Source: Peribacillus frigoritolerans_B | GTDB lineage: Bacteria; Bacillota; Bacilli; Bacillales; DSM-1321 | DNA length: 64,000 nt | Direction: 5' to 3' | NCBI RefSeq assembly: GCF_044762665.1 | Contig: NZ_JBIWES010000001.1 | Location: forward strand, 1-64,000 | In this document: piece by piece, positions 15,562 through 24,414 of the stretch | Layout: each line of letters opens with the position of its first letter | Numbering within the stretch: the first letter of the stretch is position 1 | Notes under the pieces: generated by a model | What the model was told of the DNA's origin: nothing | Database searches by the model: none | The model's input: the letters and a program-made list of their open reading frames with translations, nothing else | Made by a program: the position numbers and the translations under genes

Positions 15562-15789
15562 GATACTACCTCCGTTGCAAATACTTTATGACTTAACTAT
15601 AGCATAACCAAGGTGCTCTTTCATTTATGACCCATTAAAACCGAAAGCAAATTAAACTTTTAATGAAATATGAGAAAAAATGCGCAAATTGATTGCTTTG
15701 AGGGAAAGCTAAACGTAAAATTAGAAATTGGTACACATACGGGAATTCCAACTTTATAGACAGATTTAACGGAAAGTTGAGGTTTTAAC

Positions 15790-17286
15790 ATGACAGAAAA
15801 CAATAAACCCACAGCATTGATCATGATTTTTGGTGCTACCGGAGATTTAGCGAAAAGGAAATTGTTTCCTTCCATATATCGACTATTTCAAAAAGAGAAA
15901 ATCAATAAGTTCGCGGTCGTCGGAGTGGCAAGGAGGCCATTGACGAACGAGGAGTTCCAAACAAGTGTCAAGGACTCGATTCTCACGTTCGGACATGCGG
16001 AAGAAAAGGTCGACGAATTCATTTCCCATTTCCATTATCACTCCCATGACGTCTCAAGTTCAGAATCGTACTTGCAATTAAAAGACATTGCCGAACAATT
16101 AGACGGTCAATATCAATTAGAAGGAAACAGGATCTTCTATTTGGCGATGGCACCCGAGTTTTTCGGAACGATTGCCGAACAGATTAAAGCTCAAGGCCTG
16201 AGTGACACGGATGGATATAAGCGCCTGGTCATCGAGAAGCCATTTGGACACAGTTTCGAAACAGCACAAAAATTGAATGAGCAGATTCGGACTGCATTCG
16301 CTGAAGATGAAATCTACCGCATCGATCATTATTTAGGTAAAGAAATGGTCCAAAATATCGAGGTCATCCGTTTTTCCAATGCCCTATTCGAGCCGCTTTG
16401 GAATAACAGATATATATCCAACATCCAGGTTACTTCAAGCGAAACACTTGGCGTTGAAGAACGCGGACGTTATTATGAAACCAGCGGTGCCCTAAGGGAT
16501 ATGGTCCAAAACCATCTTCTGCAAATGGTAGCCTTGCTTGCCATGGAACCCCCGATCGCTTTGACGACAGAAGAGATTCGAAGCGAAAAAGTGCGGGCAT
16601 TGCGTTCACTTCGACCAATGAAAGTAGACGAAGTCAATCAATACTTCGTCCGTGGCCAATATGGTGAAGGAACGATAGATGGACAAACACTTCCGGCCTA
16701 CCGCAATGAACATAACGTAAATCCCGAATCCAACACTGAGACGTATGTTGCGGGTAAATTGATGATTGATAACTTCCGTTGGGCCGGTGTTCCTTTTTAT
16801 ATCCGTACCGGTAAGAGAATGGATGTCAAATCAACGAATATCGTTGTTCAATTCAAAGATATCCCCATGAATCTGTATTATAAAACGGAAGAAACGCTGA
16901 ACCCGAATCTTCTCGTCATCAATATCCAGCCTGACGAAGGTATCACATTGTACTTAAATGTTAAGAAATCCGGGACGACATCCAATACAAAGCCAATGAA
17001 GCTGACCGTCTCGAACAAAGGGATCGAACACATCAATTCTCCCGAGGCATATGAAAAATTATTGTTTGACAGCATGCGCGGGGATGCTACAAACTTTACG
17101 CACTGGGACGAGGTTGCCCTCTCATGGAAGTTCGTCGATACGATTTCCAATGCATGGGAAAATACTAAAGACGAGTCTTTCCCTAACTATGAGGCGGGAT
17201 CCACAGGTCCACTTGCATCCGATGAACTCCTTGCCGAAGATGGACATATTTGGTGGCAAGTCAAGAAAAACGAAAATAATGAATAA
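15790..17286 (+). CDS. zwf: Glucose-6-phosphate 1-dehydrogenase
   Basis: A 498-aa enzyme that oxidises glucose 6-phosphate to 6-phosphogluconolactone with NADP+, the entry to the pentose phosphate pathway. The nucleotide-binding motif is FGATGDLAKRKLFPS (14-28). The active-site signature RIDHYLGKE lies near residues 177-185, with EKPFGHS just before it. Length and sequence are full family standard. A weak SD (TTGAGG) precedes the ATG. 6-phosphogluconate dehydrogenase is encoded 660 bp downstream on the other strand, so the pathway steps are clustered but not in one operon. Confidence 0.97.
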   Translation: MTENNKPTALIMIFGATGDLAKRKLFPSIYRLFQKEKINKFAVVGVARRPLTNEEFQTSVKDSILTFGHAEEKVDEFISHFHYHSHDVSSSESYLQLKDIAEQLDGQYQLEGNRIFYLAMAPEFFGTIAEQIKAQGLSDTDGYKRLVIEKPFGHSFETAQKLNEQIRTAFAEDEIYRIDHYLGKEMVQNIEVIRFSNALFEPLWNNRYISNIQVTSSETLGVEERGRYYETSGALRDMVQNHLLQMVALLAMEPPIALTTEEIRSEKVRALRSLRPMKVDEVNQYFVRGQYGEGTIDGQTLPAYRNEHNVNPESNTETYVAGKLMIDNFRWAGVPFYIRTGKRMDVKSTNIVVQFKDIPMNLYYKTEETLNPNLLVINIQPDEGITLYLNVKKSGTTSNTKPMKLTVSNKGIEHINSPEAYEKLLFDSMRGDATNFTHWDEVALSWKFVDTISNAWENTKDESFPNYEAGSTGPLASDELLAEDGHIWWQVKKNENNE

Positions 17287-17292
17287 AATGAA

Positions 17293-17324
17293 AAAGGGAT
17301 GCAGATTTGTATCTGCATCCTTCA
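17293..17324. terminator. Bidirectional terminator after zwf
   Basis: GGATGCAGAT (17297-17306) pairs with 17311-17320. The T run is stronger on the minus strand, where it serves the small membrane-protein gene ending at 17326. Confidence 0.8.
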
Positions 17325-17325
17325 T

Positions 17326-17487
17326 TCATGAAACACTCTTCCTAAGTAATTTATTCCGGATAATATGAAACATTTCCTTGGACTTGGATATTCCTTCCTC
17401 TTTTTCCGAGTTGAGCCAAAATGAAACACCGGATTCTAAGGCAATGAAAAATAAAAAAATGGCTACAGCCCACCAGATGATGAACAT
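17326..17487 (-). CDS. Small single-pass membrane protein
   Basis: A 53-aa protein starting MFIIWWAVAIFLFFIALESGV, one clear transmembrane helix, followed by a polar cytoplasmic tail rich in Lys/Glu/Arg. A strong SD (GGAGCGGAGGAC) lies at good spacing before the ATG at 17487, and a terminator follows. Similar short proteins sit beside zwf/gnd in related bacilli, but I do not know a function. Codons upstream to 17610 are open but lack an SD. It could act as a membrane-associated regulator; nothing in the sequence proves this. Confidence 0.6.
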   Translation of the reverse strand: MFIIWWAVAIFLFFIALESGVSFWLNSEKEEGISKSKEMFHIIRNKLLRKSVS

Positions 17488-17717
17488 AAAGTCCTCCGCT
17501 CCTTTTCTCTCTTTCTGCCTACTGTATCCTACGGTCCGTCCAGCTCTTTCAATGTTTATATTCCTTTTTCCACAGGAGTTTAAACCTAAAAAAGCAAGGA
17601 TGAATGTCATACATCATACTACATTTTCCCTAAAAAAGGTAAATTAATTGGAACTATTTACAACTAGTTCATTCTCACCATTTTTCCCCTTATCTAAAAA
17701 GAATGGTAAGCCCTTGA

Positions 17718-17900
17718 GGTTACACTAAAAAAGACCCTTAGTGACAGTATCGCTAAACCTTGGGCACATCCGTGACAGCTGCGGGTTATGCAATGAAGCA
17801 GACCCGGGGCTCAAACAAAATGGTAGCTAATACGGTTTTTGGTTTAGGTTTGGCACATGTTGCATTAGGGGTCATTGACCTTGTAGAGCATCAGAGATAG
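17718..17900 (+). pseudogene. Remnant of a small (about 50-aa) membrane-protein gene
   Basis: In one frame, 17757-17900 encodes TLGTSVTAAGYAMKQTRGSN, then KMVANTVFGLGLAHVALGVI and DLVEHQR-stop. This resembles short Bacillus proteins, often mislabelled asparagine synthase, with a Gly/Ala-rich N-terminal half and a hydrophobic C-terminal helix. No start codon is available in this frame: a stop (TAA, 17754-17756) lies immediately upstream. The preceding frame reads LKKTLSDSIAK and joins it if one A is added near 17755, suggesting a single-base deletion. The 5' end also lacks an ATG and an SD. It is probably a decayed gene. Confidence 0.5.
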
Positions 17901-17904
17901 AAAA

Positions 17905-17942
17905 AAGCCGGTTTAAAAGGGAATCCCTTTTAAGCCGGCTTG
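17905..17942 (-). terminator. Terminator of gnd
   Basis: A long hairpin pairs AAGCCGGTTTAAAAGGG with CCCTTTTAAGCCGGCTT (about 17906-17922 and 17926-17942) directly after the gnd stop. Confidence 0.85.
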
Positions 17943-17947
17943 AACTT

Positions 17948-19459
17948 TTATTTTTCCATCCATTCAGTATGGAACGTTCCTTCTTTATCAATGCGTTGGT
18001 AAGTATGGGCTCCAAAATAGTCACGCTGAGCTTGAATCAGGTTAGCTGGCAGCGTTTCTGTACGATAGCTGTCGAAATAGGCAAGTGCCGATGACAAGCA
18101 AGGAACCGGGATTCCGTTCATCACAGCCGTTGACACTACCTCACGCAAAGCTCCTTGATAGCTTTCGACGATCCCTTGGAAGTAAGGATCTAGTAGAAGG
18201 TTGTTCAAGTTTGCTTCACGATCGTACGCTTCCTTGATTTTTTGGAGGAATTGTGCACGAATGATACATCCACCACGGAAAATCATCGCGATTTCCCCAT
18301 ATTGCAAGTTCCAGTCATTTTCTTCTGATGCTGCTTTCATTTGTGCAAATCCTTGTGCATATGAACAGATTTTGCTCATATAAAGTGCTTTTCGGATACT
18401 TTCAATCAAAGCCTTTTTGTCGCCTGTAAATGATTCAGCTTTTGGACCACGAAGGATTTTACTCGCTTCGACACGCTCGTCCTTGATTGCTGAAATAAAC
18501 CGGGCAAACACGGATTCCGTAATGATTGGAAGCGGAACACCAAGATCAAGCGCACTTTGACTTGTCCATTTCCCTGTACCTTTTTGGCCAGCTTTATCTA
18601 AAATGACATCGACCATCGGCTTGCCAGTTTCTTCATCATATTTTTTGAAAATATCAGCAGTAATTTCAATCAAATAGCTATCAAGTTCCCCTTCATTCCA
18701 TTCAGAGAAGACTTCATGGAATTCTTCAGCAGATAGTCCAAGGAGATTTTTCAGAAGGAAATAAGATTCGGAAATCAATTGCATGTCCCCGTATTCAATA
18801 CCATTATGTACCATTTTCNNNNNNNNNNNNNNNNNNNNNNNNNNNNNNNNNNNNNNNNNNNNNNNNNNNNNNNNNNNNNNNNNNNNNNNNNNNNNNNNNN
18901 NNNNNNNNNNNNNNGTCACATAATGACCTGCCCCATCCGGTCCGATATACGTGCAGCAAGCATCACCATCGACCTTAGCTGAAATGTCCTTCAAGATCGG
19001 TGCAACAAGTTCATATGCTTCTTTTTGACCTCCAGGCATGATGGAAGGACCTGTTAGAGCTCCTTCTTCGCCCCCTGACACGCCTGTACCGATGAAATGG
19101 ATGCCAAGCTTGCTTAGTTCCTCATTGCGGCGCTGAGTGTCCTTGAAGAAGGTATTCCCTCCATCAATAACGATATCACCTTTATCAAGCAACGGTTTTA
19201 ATTGCTCGATTGTTGCATCCGTTGCCGCTCCGGCTTTAACCATCAATAAAATTTTGCGTGGTGTTTCCAAGGAATTGACGAATTCTTCAAGCGTATAAGC
19301 GGCTGTTACGTTTTTGCCTTCCGCTTCCTTCATCATTTCGTCCGTTTTTGATCCTGAGCGATTATATACGGAAATTGAATATCCCCTGCTTTCAATATTA
19401 AACGCAAGGTTCTTGCCCATTACGGCTAGTCCGATAACGCCAATCTGCTGTTTTGTCAT
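17948..19459 (-). CDS. gnd: 6-phosphogluconate dehydrogenase, decarboxylating (with assembly gap)
   Basis: It oxidises 6-phosphogluconate to ribulose 5-phosphate and CO2 with NAD(P)+. The Rossmann motif is GLAVMGKNLAFNI (10-22); the active-site blocks are GVSGGEEGALTGPSIMPGG and KMVHNGIEYGDMQ; the C-terminal substrate loop is RDYFGAHTYQRID. Ninety-six Ns (18819-18914) split GHYV from KMVHNG, residues that are adjacent in E. coli and other Gnd proteins. Removing the 33 undefined codons leaves 470 aa, the normal length (about 469), so the gap probably hides no coding sequence. DNA polymerase IV is encoded 42 bp upstream on the same strand. Confidence 0.95.
   Translation of the reverse strand: MTKQQIGVIGLAVMGKNLAFNIESRGYSISVYNRSGSKTDEMMKEAEGKNVTAAYTLEEFVNSLETPRKILLMVKAGAATDATIEQLKPLLDKGDIVIDGGNTFFKDTQRRNEELSKLGIHFIGTGVSGGEEGALTGPSIMPGGQKEAYELVAPILKDISAKVDGDACCTYIGPDGAGHYVXXXXXXXXXXXXXXXXXXXXXXXXXXXXXXXXXKMVHNGIEYGDMQLISESYFLLKNLLGLSAEEFHEVFSEWNEGELDSYLIEITADIFKKYDEETGKPMVDVILDKAGQKGTGKWTSQSALDLGVPLPIITESVFARFISAIKDERVEASKILRGPKAESFTGDKKALIESIRKALYMSKICSYAQGFAQMKAASEENDWNLQYGEIAMIFRGGCIIRAQFLQKIKEAYDREANLNNLLLDPYFQGIVESYQGALREVVSTAVMNGIPVPCLSSALAYFDSYRTETLPANLIQAQRDYFGAHTYQRIDKEGTFHTEWMEK
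18819..18914. other. Run of 96 Ns (scaffold gap)
   Basis: Undefined bases lie within the gnd gene. The frame is preserved across the gap only because AC, 96 N and G total 99 nt. Family comparison suggests the flanking sequences should abut. Confidence 0.99.
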
Positions 19460-19501
19460 GATTCATCTTTCCCTTCTCTATATCTTTACACAGCTTGTAC
19501 G

Positions 19502-20776
19502 CTATTCTTTGTCAAAAGAAGGATCATTCCTCCTGGATTGCTCAAAGAAATCTTTGCTGAAGCTAGTGTCTGTTCCAATTGAACGGTTTTTCAAGGGTAA
19601 TCCCTTTTTAATAATATTTTCTCCGTACTTATTTTGCAAGTGTTCCATCGCTTCATACAGGGGTTCTTTTTCTGCATCCTCTTGAAAGGAGAAAATATCC
19701 AGTTGCTTGAAGGCCGATTCTTTTTCGATGACATCATAGGCAGTGACACCAAGAAGCCTGATTCCTTCCCCATTCCAATTTTTCATGAAGAGATCGATAG
19801 CTCCATCCAAAATATCCTTTTTTTCAAAAACCGGATTTGGGACCGTTCTGCTTCTCGTTATTGTGCGACGGTCTTTGTAACGGATCGTCACACCTATTTT
19901 TTGACCAAGTAGCCGTTTATTTCTCAAACGGACGGCAACTTTCCCTGAAAGCTTTTCCAATACACCGATCAGTTCTTTTTGATTGGTGGAGTCATGCGGA
20001 AGAGTTGTCGAGTTTCCAATGCTCTTATGCTCAAAAATCGCTTCGGGATCCACTACCCTTGGGTCGATTCCATTAGCCCTATCTTTCAAACGGATGCCAT
20101 TAATCCCAAGAAGCTGTTTAAGTTGACTATCATTGGCGTGTGCAAGGTCCCTGATCGTCATTATCCCGATAGTTTGAAGCTTTTCCGATGTCTTATCCCC
20201 GATGCCATGCATTTCGCCCACTTGTAAAGGCCAGAGCTTTTCCGAAATGTCCCGTTTCCTTAACACGGTGATACCCATTGGTTTCTTCATATCGGAAGCA
20301 GTTTTGGCCAAAAATTTATTAGGGGCAATCCCGATGCTGCAAGGAAGATCCATCGTATTAAAAATTCTTTCCTGAATGCTATTGGCAATATCTAAAGGCG
20401 AACCCAATCCGGCGCATTCACTGATATCCAGATACCCCTCATCAATCGAAACCGGTTCAACCATCTCTGTATATTGCCTCAAAACATCGAAAATAGCCAG
20501 TGATGCCTTTCGATAGCGCTCGAAATTCGGTTTCTGAATGACTAATTGAGGACATAGTTTTTTCGCCTGCCAAATCGGCATGGTCGTTTTAACCCCGAAC
20601 TTCCTCGCCTCATAGCTGCAGGTGACGATTATGCCCCTTCTCTCTTCAACATTGCCTGCAATGGCAAGCGGTTTGCCTTTCAATGAAACATCATATGACA
20701 TTTCCACTGAAGCATAGAAACTATTCATGTCTACATGGAGAATGACCCTGCCATTTTTGGGATACATGTCCTTCAT
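19502..20776 (-). CDS. dinB: DNA polymerase IV (DinB)
   Basis: A 424-aa Y-family translesion polymerase. The catalytic Asp lies in ILHVDMNSFYASVE, the paired acidic residues in EPVSIDEGYLD (about 107-117), and the DinB-type YEARKFGVKTTMP loop is present. HhH thumb motifs (MHGIGDKTSEKLQTIGI) and a little finger follow. Near residue 363, QLDIFSF is a beta-clamp-binding motif, as expected for polymerase recruitment. It corresponds to B. subtilis YqjH (PolY1). No LexA-like box is visible upstream, in contrast to yqjW. The start is uncertain between 20776 and 20767, as both have weak SDs. Confidence 0.93.
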   Translation of the reverse strand: MKDMYPKNGRVILHVDMNSFYASVEMSYDVSLKGKPLAIAGNVEERRGIIVTCSYEARKFGVKTTMPIWQAKKLCPQLVIQKPNFERYRKASLAIFDVLRQYTEMVEPVSIDEGYLDISECAGLGSPLDIANSIQERIFNTMDLPCSIGIAPNKFLAKTASDMKKPMGITVLRKRDISEKLWPLQVGEMHGIGDKTSEKLQTIGIMTIRDLAHANDSQLKQLLGINGIRLKDRANGIDPRVVDPEAIFEHKSIGNSTTLPHDSTNQKELIGVLEKLSGKVAVRLRNKRLLGQKIGVTIRYKDRRTITRSRTVPNPVFEKKDILDGAIDLFMKNWNGEGIRLLGVTAYDVIEKESAFKQLDIFSFQEDAEKEPLYEAMEHLQNKYGENIIKKGLPLKNRSIGTDTSFSKDFFEQSRRNDPSFDKE

Positions 20777-20873
20777 GCTTGACCGTCACATCCTTGTAAA
20801 AATAAAAAACACATTTCTATTAAGGTACCCCTATTTATCTTTGGTAACCGCGGTGAAAGATGCATCCACTCCA

Positions 20874-20905
20874 AGAAAAACAGCCATCATGTTTATTGAT
20901 GACTG
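20874..20905 (-). terminator. Terminator of the M20 peptidase gene
   Basis: CAGCCATC (20881-20888) pairs with GATGACTG (20898-20905) with one mismatch; GTTTTTCTT follows on the minus strand. Confidence 0.6.
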
Positions 20906-20952
20906 CACATATATTCCTTCAATACTTTGAACACCTTGCCTATTATGAGTGA

Positions 20953-22074
20953 TTATTCACCTGATACTTCTTTGATGATAGTGACGACCATTTCAGCTAG
21001 CTTCGTTAATTCCTCAACTGGAATTCTTTCATTCGTAGTATGGATATCTTCATAGCCCACTGCGAGATTGACAGTAGGGATGCCAAAGCCTGCAATGACA
21101 TTTGCATCGCTTCCTCCGCCGCTTTTAACCAGCTCGCATGGACGGCCGATTTTCTCTGCTGCCTTTCTTGCGATTTCGACTACATGATCACCAGCACCAT
21201 ATTTAAAACCAGGATACATGACGTTAACTTCAACTTCAGCTCGTCCGCCCATTTCAATGGCTGCAGTCTCGAAAGCCTCTTTCATTTTCGCTACCTGTAT
21301 TTCCATTTTTTCAGGAATCAAGGATCTTGCTTCTGCAAGGATTTCAACATGGTCACAAACAATATTGGTTTGCTGTCCCCCCTGGAAACGTCCGATATTG
21401 GCTGTCGTTTCCTCATCGATTCTGCCTAATGGCATTCTAGAGATTGCTTTGGCAGCGATCGTAATGGCCGAAACGCCTTTCTCAGGAGCGACACCAGCGT
21501 GAGCAGTCTTGCCTAAAATGGTTGCTGACACTTTCGCCTGAGTAGGTGCAGCAACAACCACATTGCCCACTTTTCCATCACTATCAAGTGCAAAACCGAA
21601 TTTAGCCGTTACAAGTGAGCGATCCAATGCCTTTGCCCCTACCAAGCCAGATTCTTCACCGACAGTTATGATGAATTCGATTGTTCCATGTTCGATATTC
21701 TGTTCTTTCAATACTTTAAGCGTTTCTAACATTACCGCTAATCCAGCTTTGTCATCCGCCCCTAAAATGGTCGTTCCGTCTGACACTATGTATCCATCTT
21801 TGATGGAAGGCTTGATTCCATTACCTGGTACAACCGTATCCATATGGGAGGTGAAATAGATGGTATCTACGCCTTCTTTCATTCCTTTTAAAGTACATAC
21901 TAAATTCCCTGCACCATGACCGGTGACTGCTGTTGTATCATCTTCAAAAACTTCTACACCCAGTGCCCCGAATTTTTCTTTCAGCACTTTGGCGATGGCT
22001 GCTTCATTTTTCGTTTCGGAATCAATCTGCACCAATTCCATAAATTCATTAACTAAACGTTCTTCATTAATCAT
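20953..22074 (-). CDS. yqjE: M20/M28 family peptidase, peptidase T-like (YqjE)
   Basis: A 373-aa zinc aminopeptidase/tripeptidase relative. Metal ligands are seen in FTSHMDTVVPG (His76 and Asp78 region), TILGADDKAG (bridging Asp), TVGEESGLVGA (the catalytic Glu and a ligand Glu), and ALDSDG. The terminal His is probably in YEDIHTTNERI. The dimerisation/lid domain includes GKTAHAGVAPEKGVSA. PepT-like enzymes trim small peptides in the cytoplasm. GGAGG stands upstream of the ATG. The order yqjE-yqjD matches B. subtilis, but a hairpin lies between the two genes. Confidence 0.88.
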   Translation of the reverse strand: MINEERLVNEFMELVQIDSETKNEAAIAKVLKEKFGALGVEVFEDDTTAVTGHGAGNLVCTLKGMKEGVDTIYFTSHMDTVVPGNGIKPSIKDGYIVSDGTTILGADDKAGLAVMLETLKVLKEQNIEHGTIEFIITVGEESGLVGAKALDRSLVTAKFGFALDSDGKVGNVVVAAPTQAKVSATILGKTAHAGVAPEKGVSAITIAAKAISRMPLGRIDEETTANIGRFQGGQQTNIVCDHVEILAEARSLIPEKMEIQVAKMKEAFETAAIEMGGRAEVEVNVMYPGFKYGAGDHVVEIARKAAEKIGRPCELVKSGGGSDANVIAGFGIPTVNLAVGYEDIHTTNERIPVEELTKLAEMVVTIIKEVSGE

Positions 22075-22234
22075 AAAATAAAACCTCCAAAAAAGTTTTC
22101 CTCTTTAATTATACTTCTAAAAGCGGCGCCCCGGCAAATAATGTGGCATGCTGATCCTAAAGGCCGTATTAAAAAGTGAATGATGACTTGTAAATGTTTT
22201 CTTTCAAAATGATATCTTTCCCCAGTATGGAAAA

Positions 22235-22260
22235 GAGCCCAAAACAGATCGTTTGGGCTC
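22235..22260 (-). terminator. Terminator of the mce-yqjD operon
   Basis: GAGCCCAAA (22235-22243) pairs with TTTGGGCTC (22252-22260); TTTTCC follows on the minus strand. Confidence 0.85.
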
Positions 22261-22274
22261 CTTGCAATGTTTGA

Positions 22275-23825
22275 TCACAACGGGATATTTCCGTGCTTTT
22301 TCCATGGTCGAGTTTCTTTTTTGTTGCGTAGCATATCAAGAGATTGAATGATCTTAATCCTGGTTTCACGGGGATCAATAACATCATCCACCATTCCAAG
22401 ACTTGCGGCAACATATGGATTGGCGAACTTCTCACGGTATTCTTCAATTTTAGCTGCCCGTGTCGCCTCCGGATCTTGGCTATTTTGAATTTCACGGGCA
22501 AAAATGATATTTGCAGCTCCAGCAGAACCCATTACAGCGATTTCAGCATTCGGCCATGCAAACGTAAGATCCGCACCGATGGATTTACTATTAAGAGCCA
22601 CGTAAGCTCCTCCGTATGCTTTACGCAATATGATCGTCAATTTTGGTACTGTTGCTTCCGAATAAGCATATAGCAGCTTTGCACCGTGGCGAATGATCCC
22701 GCCATGTTCTTGTTTAACGCCCGGGAAAAAACCTGAAACATCTTCAAACGTAATAAGCGGAATGTTAAACGAGTCACAAAAACGAATAAAACGGGCAGCC
22801 TTATCTGATGAATCAATATCAAGTCCCCCTGCCAACACCTTTGGCTGGTTACAGACAAGCCCCACTGATTTCCCTTTGATCCGCGCCAAGCCGACCACTA
22901 TGTTTTTCGCAAAGCCCTCTTGGACTTCCATAAAGGAATCCTCATCGACAACTTGCTCCAATACTTTCCGAACATCATATGGACGGATCCCTTCATAAGG
23001 GACTACATCCGTTAAGTCCGGCCGGTAGTCATCCCCATCATCCGCTTCCAAAACCGGCGGCTTCTCTTCATTATTTTGTGGAAGATAGCTCAGGAGACGT
23101 CTAACGTCCGCCAATACTTGCTCCTCTGATGCTCCTTTGAAATGAGCATTACCGCTAATGGTGTTATGTACAGTAGCTCCGCCCAATCCTTCGGAAGAAA
23201 TCTTTTCACCTGTAACCGTTTCAATGACTTTAGGACCTGTTATGAACATTTGGCTCGTTTTTTCAACCATGAAGACAAAGTCGGTTATTGCCGGGGAATA
23301 TACAGCTCCGCCTGCGCAAGGTCCCATAATAACCGAAATCTGTGGAATGACCCCTGAATAAATGGAATTCCGGTAAAATATTTGGCCATATCCGTCAAGC
23401 GAAACTACGCCTTCTTGAATACGCGCCCCACCAGAATCGTTCAAACCTATGAAAGGGGCTCCATTTTCCGCTGCCAAATCCATAACATTGGCAATTTTCA
23501 GAGCATGCATTTCACCGAGAGCACCGCCAAAAACAGTAAAATCCTGTGAAAACAGATAAATGTCGCGGCCGTTGACCTTTCCGTAACCGGTGACAACCCC
23601 TTCTCCCGGCCCTTCTTCCTTTTCCATGCCAAAATTGGTATTACGGTGTTTGATAAAAGGATTAAGCTCGATGAAAGTACCTGGATCAACTAAAAGTTCA
23701 ATTCTTTCCCTTGCAGTAAGTTTGCCCTTTTCATGCTGCTTATCGATTCTTTCTTCACCGCCGCCCATTTCCACTTTGCGGCGTCTATCATATAGGTCAT
23801 TGATCGTATCATATATGTCTGTCAT
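22275..23825 (-). CDS. yqjD: Acyl-CoA (propionyl-CoA) carboxylase beta / carboxyltransferase subunit
   Basis: A 516-aa biotin-dependent carboxyltransferase with two crotonase-like halves. The N half has HEKGKLTARERIELLVDPGTF and GGARIQEGV; the C half has QEHGGIIRHGAKLLYAY and the oxyanion glycines in AYGGAYVALNSK. The length and the Asp at the end of the MGSAGAANIIF region fit propionyl/methylmalonyl-CoA enzymes. It would move CO2 between carboxybiotin and propionyl-CoA to give methylmalonyl-CoA. The 4-bp overlap (ATGA) with the epimerase supports that substrate. No dedicated biotin carboxylase/BCCP lies adjacent, so it must borrow subunits or act in the methylmalonyl-CoA decarboxylase direction. 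Confidence 0.88.
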   Translation of the reverse strand: MTDIYDTINDLYDRRRKVEMGGGEERIDKQHEKGKLTARERIELLVDPGTFIELNPFIKHRNTNFGMEKEEGPGEGVVTGYGKVNGRDIYLFSQDFTVFGGALGEMHALKIANVMDLAAENGAPFIGLNDSGGARIQEGVVSLDGYGQIFYRNSIYSGVIPQISVIMGPCAGGAVYSPAITDFVFMVEKTSQMFITGPKVIETVTGEKISSEGLGGATVHNTISGNAHFKGASEEQVLADVRRLLSYLPQNNEEKPPVLEADDGDDYRPDLTDVVPYEGIRPYDVRKVLEQVVDEDSFMEVQEGFAKNIVVGLARIKGKSVGLVCNQPKVLAGGLDIDSSDKAARFIRFCDSFNIPLITFEDVSGFFPGVKQEHGGIIRHGAKLLYAYSEATVPKLTIILRKAYGGAYVALNSKSIGADLTFAWPNAEIAVMGSAGAANIIFAREIQNSQDPEATRAAKIEEYREKFANPYVAASLGMVDDVIDPRETRIKIIQSLDMLRNKKETRPWKKHGNIPL

Positions 23826-24247
23826 TTCTGTTCCTCCTTTGATAATGCTTGTTCACATAGCTCATATAATACTCCCGCGGTAGACTTCGGATGAACGAAA
23901 GCAACATCCGCATTGTGCGCTCCCTTTCTTGATGAATCATCAATCATGCGCAATCCAGCTTCTTTGATTTCTTTTATTCTATCTTCGATGTCATCGACGC
24001 CAAGTGCCACATGATGAATCCCTTCACCGCGTTTTTCGATGAATTTGGCGATTGGGCTTGCAGGTGACAACGCTTCCAACAACTCCAAACGGGTATTGCC
24101 TGCCAGGATGAAGGCCACTTTCACTCCTTGGCTCTCCACTGTCTCGATTCCTTCAAGTTTCAATTTCAACGTTTCCGTATAAAGCGGCAAGGCTTCATCC
24201 AGTGACTTGACGGCAATACCGATATGATCGATATTTTTAATCATCAT
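23822..24247 (-). CDS. mce: Methylmalonyl-CoA epimerase
   Basis: A 141-aa VOC-fold epimerase that interconverts (S)- and (R)-methylmalonyl-CoA, linking the carboxylase to the B12 mutase. It has the first metal His in KNIDHIGIAVKSLDEAL, EGIHHVALGVDDI with the second, and the C-terminal Glu in GVLYELCE. The start is placed at the MMIKN methionines after a GGGGG stretch; an ATG at 24259 lies four codons upstream. The gene overlaps yqjD by 4 nt. The mutase and its chaperone are encoded about 6-11 kb away on the same strand. Confidence 0.9.
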   Translation of the reverse strand: MMIKNIDHIGIAVKSLDEALPLYTETLKLKLEGIETVESQGVKVAFILAGNTRLELLEALSPASPIAKFIEKRGEGIHHVALGVDDIEDRIKEIKEAGLRMIDDSSRKGAHNADVAFVHPKSTAGVLYELCEQALSKEEQK

Positions 24248-24414
24248 AAAAACCCCCATGCTATGTATTATTGGAAGACTCCATTAAAATACTACTAATC
24301 TTGCATTAAAGCCTTTTAAGATTCGGAATAATATGAACATTATACTTTTACTTGTTTCTACTAAATGTTCAAGTTAAAATAAAATCAATTAAACTGTATT
24401 AAGGGAGAGAGCAT

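Noticed and set aside
20777..20950. LexA box upstream of dinB
   Set aside because: No sequence resembling CGAAC-N4-GTTCG was found.
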